Program-made: the position numbers and the translations under genes
The notes under the pieces: model-generated
The model's database searches: none
What the model was told of the DNA's origin: nothing
What the model saw: the letters and a program-made list of their open reading frames with translations, nothing else
In this document: in pieces, positions 5,692 to 6,808 of the stretch
Numbering within the stretch: position 1 is the first letter of the stretch
How the letters are laid out: each line of letters opens with the position of its first letter
Origin: Candidatus Thorarchaeota archaeon
Lineage (GTDB): Archaea > Asgardarchaeota > Thorarchaeia > Thorarchaeales > Thorarchaeaceae
NCBI GenBank assembly: GCA_016840245.1
Contig: JAEOST010000055.1
Span: forward strand, 1 to 6,808
Direction of reading: 5' to 3'
DNA length: 6,808 nt

Positions 5692-6712
5692 CTAACCCTC
5701 TCCTAATTTCTTGAAGATTGCGCGGAAAATCTATGCCTGCGGGGCAAAAATACGTACATCGTCCACATCCTACACAGTATGATGTAGTTGTTTCAGGACA
5801 GTATGCATTCTTGCAGTGATATCTATTGACAAATCGGTCTCTCTTTGTATCTCTGAAGTTGTGAGGACCTGCCACAAGCCCATGCGTTCTGAATTGACAT
5901 GAATCCCAGATTCGTATCCGAGATCCTGTCAGACTATCCGGATTTGGAACATCTCTTACATCATAGCATCTACACGTTGGACATGTGAGTGTACAATTAC
6001 CACACCCTACGCATTTCTCACTCTCAACATCATACATAGGATGGTCCATTCTCAACTCCATCATATACCTGAGATTGTCCCAGTTACCTTGGAATTTGAA
6101 CATCTTTGATCTCTTAGTCTCAAAGTCTGCTAGTTGTTTCGTATCCTTCTTCGTCACTTCTTCAAAGAGTATATTCTCATAGGGGTCAACAAGCTTGTGA
6201 CCCACTATCGTACCTACTCGAACAACGAAACCATCTGGTATCTCATGAAAGAAGAGATCGAATCCTGCATCAACAAACTCCAGTCTACGTACATTACAGA
6301 AGCAGTGCTGATCAGGGAGACATGAAAGGCCAATGATTATTCCCTTCTTACGGCGTCTGACATAGTACGCGTCCGGTTGAGAGTCAATAAACTCCGAGTC
6401 TACAATGCGAAGTCCCACAATATCACATGGGTGAACGCCGAATATTATTATCTTCTCTTCCTTCAGAGGAATCTCAGTGAGTGCAACTTGTTCTGAATCA
6501 TATGTGAACATTGATTCCCTTTCAGGAAAGAAGAAACGGCGTGGCGGACGTATTGTCCTATTGTAATCAAACACCACGTTTCTTGGATCTTCAACAGGTA
6601 AGAAATCAAAGAACTTCTCAGAGATACTCTGAGGTGCATACAAAGTTCCTAGCTCTTGAAGCTTTTCTAGGAACTTGAAACAGTTTTCTTTCGTGGTTTT
6701 TAGGTATCTCAC
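5663..6712 (-). CDS. hydB: Sulfhydrogenase beta subunit, 4Fe-4S dicluster protein (HydB/AsrA family)
   Basis: A 349-aa electron-transfer subunit of the HydB / anaerobic sulfite reductase A family. Seen are FGVHPCDIVGLRIVD (91-105), the conserved CLPDQHCFCN (131-140) and two ferredoxin-type motifs: CVGCGNCTLTCPTC (234-247: C234, C237, C240, C244) and CVGCGRCTYFCPAGID (313-328: C313, C316, C319, C323). WDSC (269-272) and AGPHNFR (281-287) are further family marks. It links HydG to the hydrogenase dimer, and in Pyrococcus this half of the complex was tied to sulfur/polysulfide reduction. The start is a GTG at 6712: an in-frame TGA lies two codons upstream and AGGTGA ends 7 bases before it. An out-of-frame ATG at 6719 leads only to a short frame. 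It is the first clear gene of the hydrogenase operon. Confidence 0.93.
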   Translation of the reverse strand: MRYLKTTKENCFKFLEKLQELGTLYAPQSISEKFFDFLPVEDPRNVVFDYNRTIRPPRRFFFPERESMFTYDSEQVALTEIPLKEEKIIIFGVHPCDIVGLRIVDSEFIDSQPDAYYVRRRKKGIIIGLSCLPDQHCFCNVRRLEFVDAGFDLFFHEIPDGFVVRVGTIVGHKLVDPYENILFEEVTKKDTKQLADFETKRSKMFKFQGNWDNLRYMMELRMDHPMYDVESEKCVGCGNCTLTCPTCRCYDVRDVPNPDSLTGSRIRIWDSCQFRTHGLVAGPHNFRDTKRDRFVNRYHCKNAYCPETTTSYCVGCGRCTYFCPAGIDFPRNLQEIRRGLDERYISPTR

Positions 6713-6719
6713 TTTTCAT

Positions 6720-6725
6720 TCACCT
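6720..6725 (-). promoter_or_regulatory. Ribosome-binding site AGGTGA for hydB
   Basis: AGGTGA on the minus strand, complementary to the archaeal 16S 3' end, with 7 bases to the GTG at 6712. It supports the GTG over the out-of-frame ATG at 6717-6719, which touches the motif. Confidence 0.65.
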
Positions 6726-6808
6726 AGTTAGTTTCAAGAAGAATGTCATGAAGATCATATCCCTGTCCTTGTTTAATCTCATTCTTTTTAGTGCACTATG
6801 AATACACA
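6720..6808 (-). CDS. Possible 3' end of an upstream gene (partial, uncertain)
   Basis: One minus-strand frame is open from the window edge for 28 codons to a TGA at 6722-6720, within the hydB ribosome-binding site, so an upstream gene may run into hydB. Another frame, ending with TAG at 6724, encodes the more protein-like tail KQGQGYDLHDILLETN but is closed by a TAG at 6798-6796. The two would join if the run of five A near 6784-6788 (TTTTT on the plus strand) were one base longer. It could also simply be the hydB promoter region. I cannot name a product. Confidence 0.25.
   Translation of the reverse strand, partial: CIHSALKRMRLNKDRDMIFMTFFLKLTR

Noticed and set aside
6615..6719. ATG at 6719 as an alternative start near hydB
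   Set aside because: It is out of frame with hydB, directly touches the ribosome-binding motif and reaches a stop after a few dozen codons with no recognisable product.

Overview
The window looks archaeal. Several genes carry ribosome-binding sites of the GGTGA/AGGTGA/GGAGG type, expected from an archaeal 16S 3' end. The main locus is a four-subunit cytoplasmic [NiFe] hydrogenase in the same order (beta-gamma-delta-alpha) as the Pyrococcus sulfhydrogenases. The lineage cannot be fixed from this sequence; an anaerobic archaeon (Asgard, Thermococcales-like or another euryarchaeal group) is likely, and I would not go further.

Layout. Positions 6808 to 1475 are all read on the minus strand. A possible 3' tail of an upstream gene is followed by hydB (GTG start, 6712-5663), hydG (5691-4813), hydD (4811-3993) and hydA (3992-2625). 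Two extra coupled genes follow: a Cys-rich protein of about 121 aa that I do not recognise (2616-2251), and a nitrilase-superfamily protein (2254-1475) that has lost the catalytic Cys and apparently the catalytic Lys. All junctions overlap or nearly touch, so this is very probably one transcript. Convergent to it is a plus-strand DUF134 helix-turn-helix protein with a C-terminal zinc ribbon (1032-1454). Divergent from DUF134 are two overlapping minus-strand NifX/NifB-type (COG1433) genes (901-380 and 395-15). The first of these ends in a long Gly/Arg tail.

How the parts may work together. HydA and HydD form the NiFe catalytic dimer. HydB and HydG carry electrons to FAD and NAD(P)(H), giving a reversible NAD(P)-linked hydrogenase (group 3b by resemblance) that in Pyrococcus can also reduce sulfur or polysulfide. 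The Gly/Arg-tailed COG1433 protein has the architecture of Pyrococcus IssA, a thioferrate Fe-S storage protein, so the window may pair hydrogen/sulfur metabolism with Fe-S handling. The 130-bp divergent intergenic region holds two perfect copies and one near-copy of the palindrome TGAATC-NN-GATTCA. The perfect copies flank a TATA-like stretch. This is a strong candidate for a DUF134 operator array controlling the COG1433 genes and DUF134 itself.

Most worth following up: the operator array, the IssA-like protein, and the two unexplained genes at the end of the hydrogenase operon. No RNA genes, CRISPR arrays, insertion sequences or gene-free stretches over 300 bases were seen.
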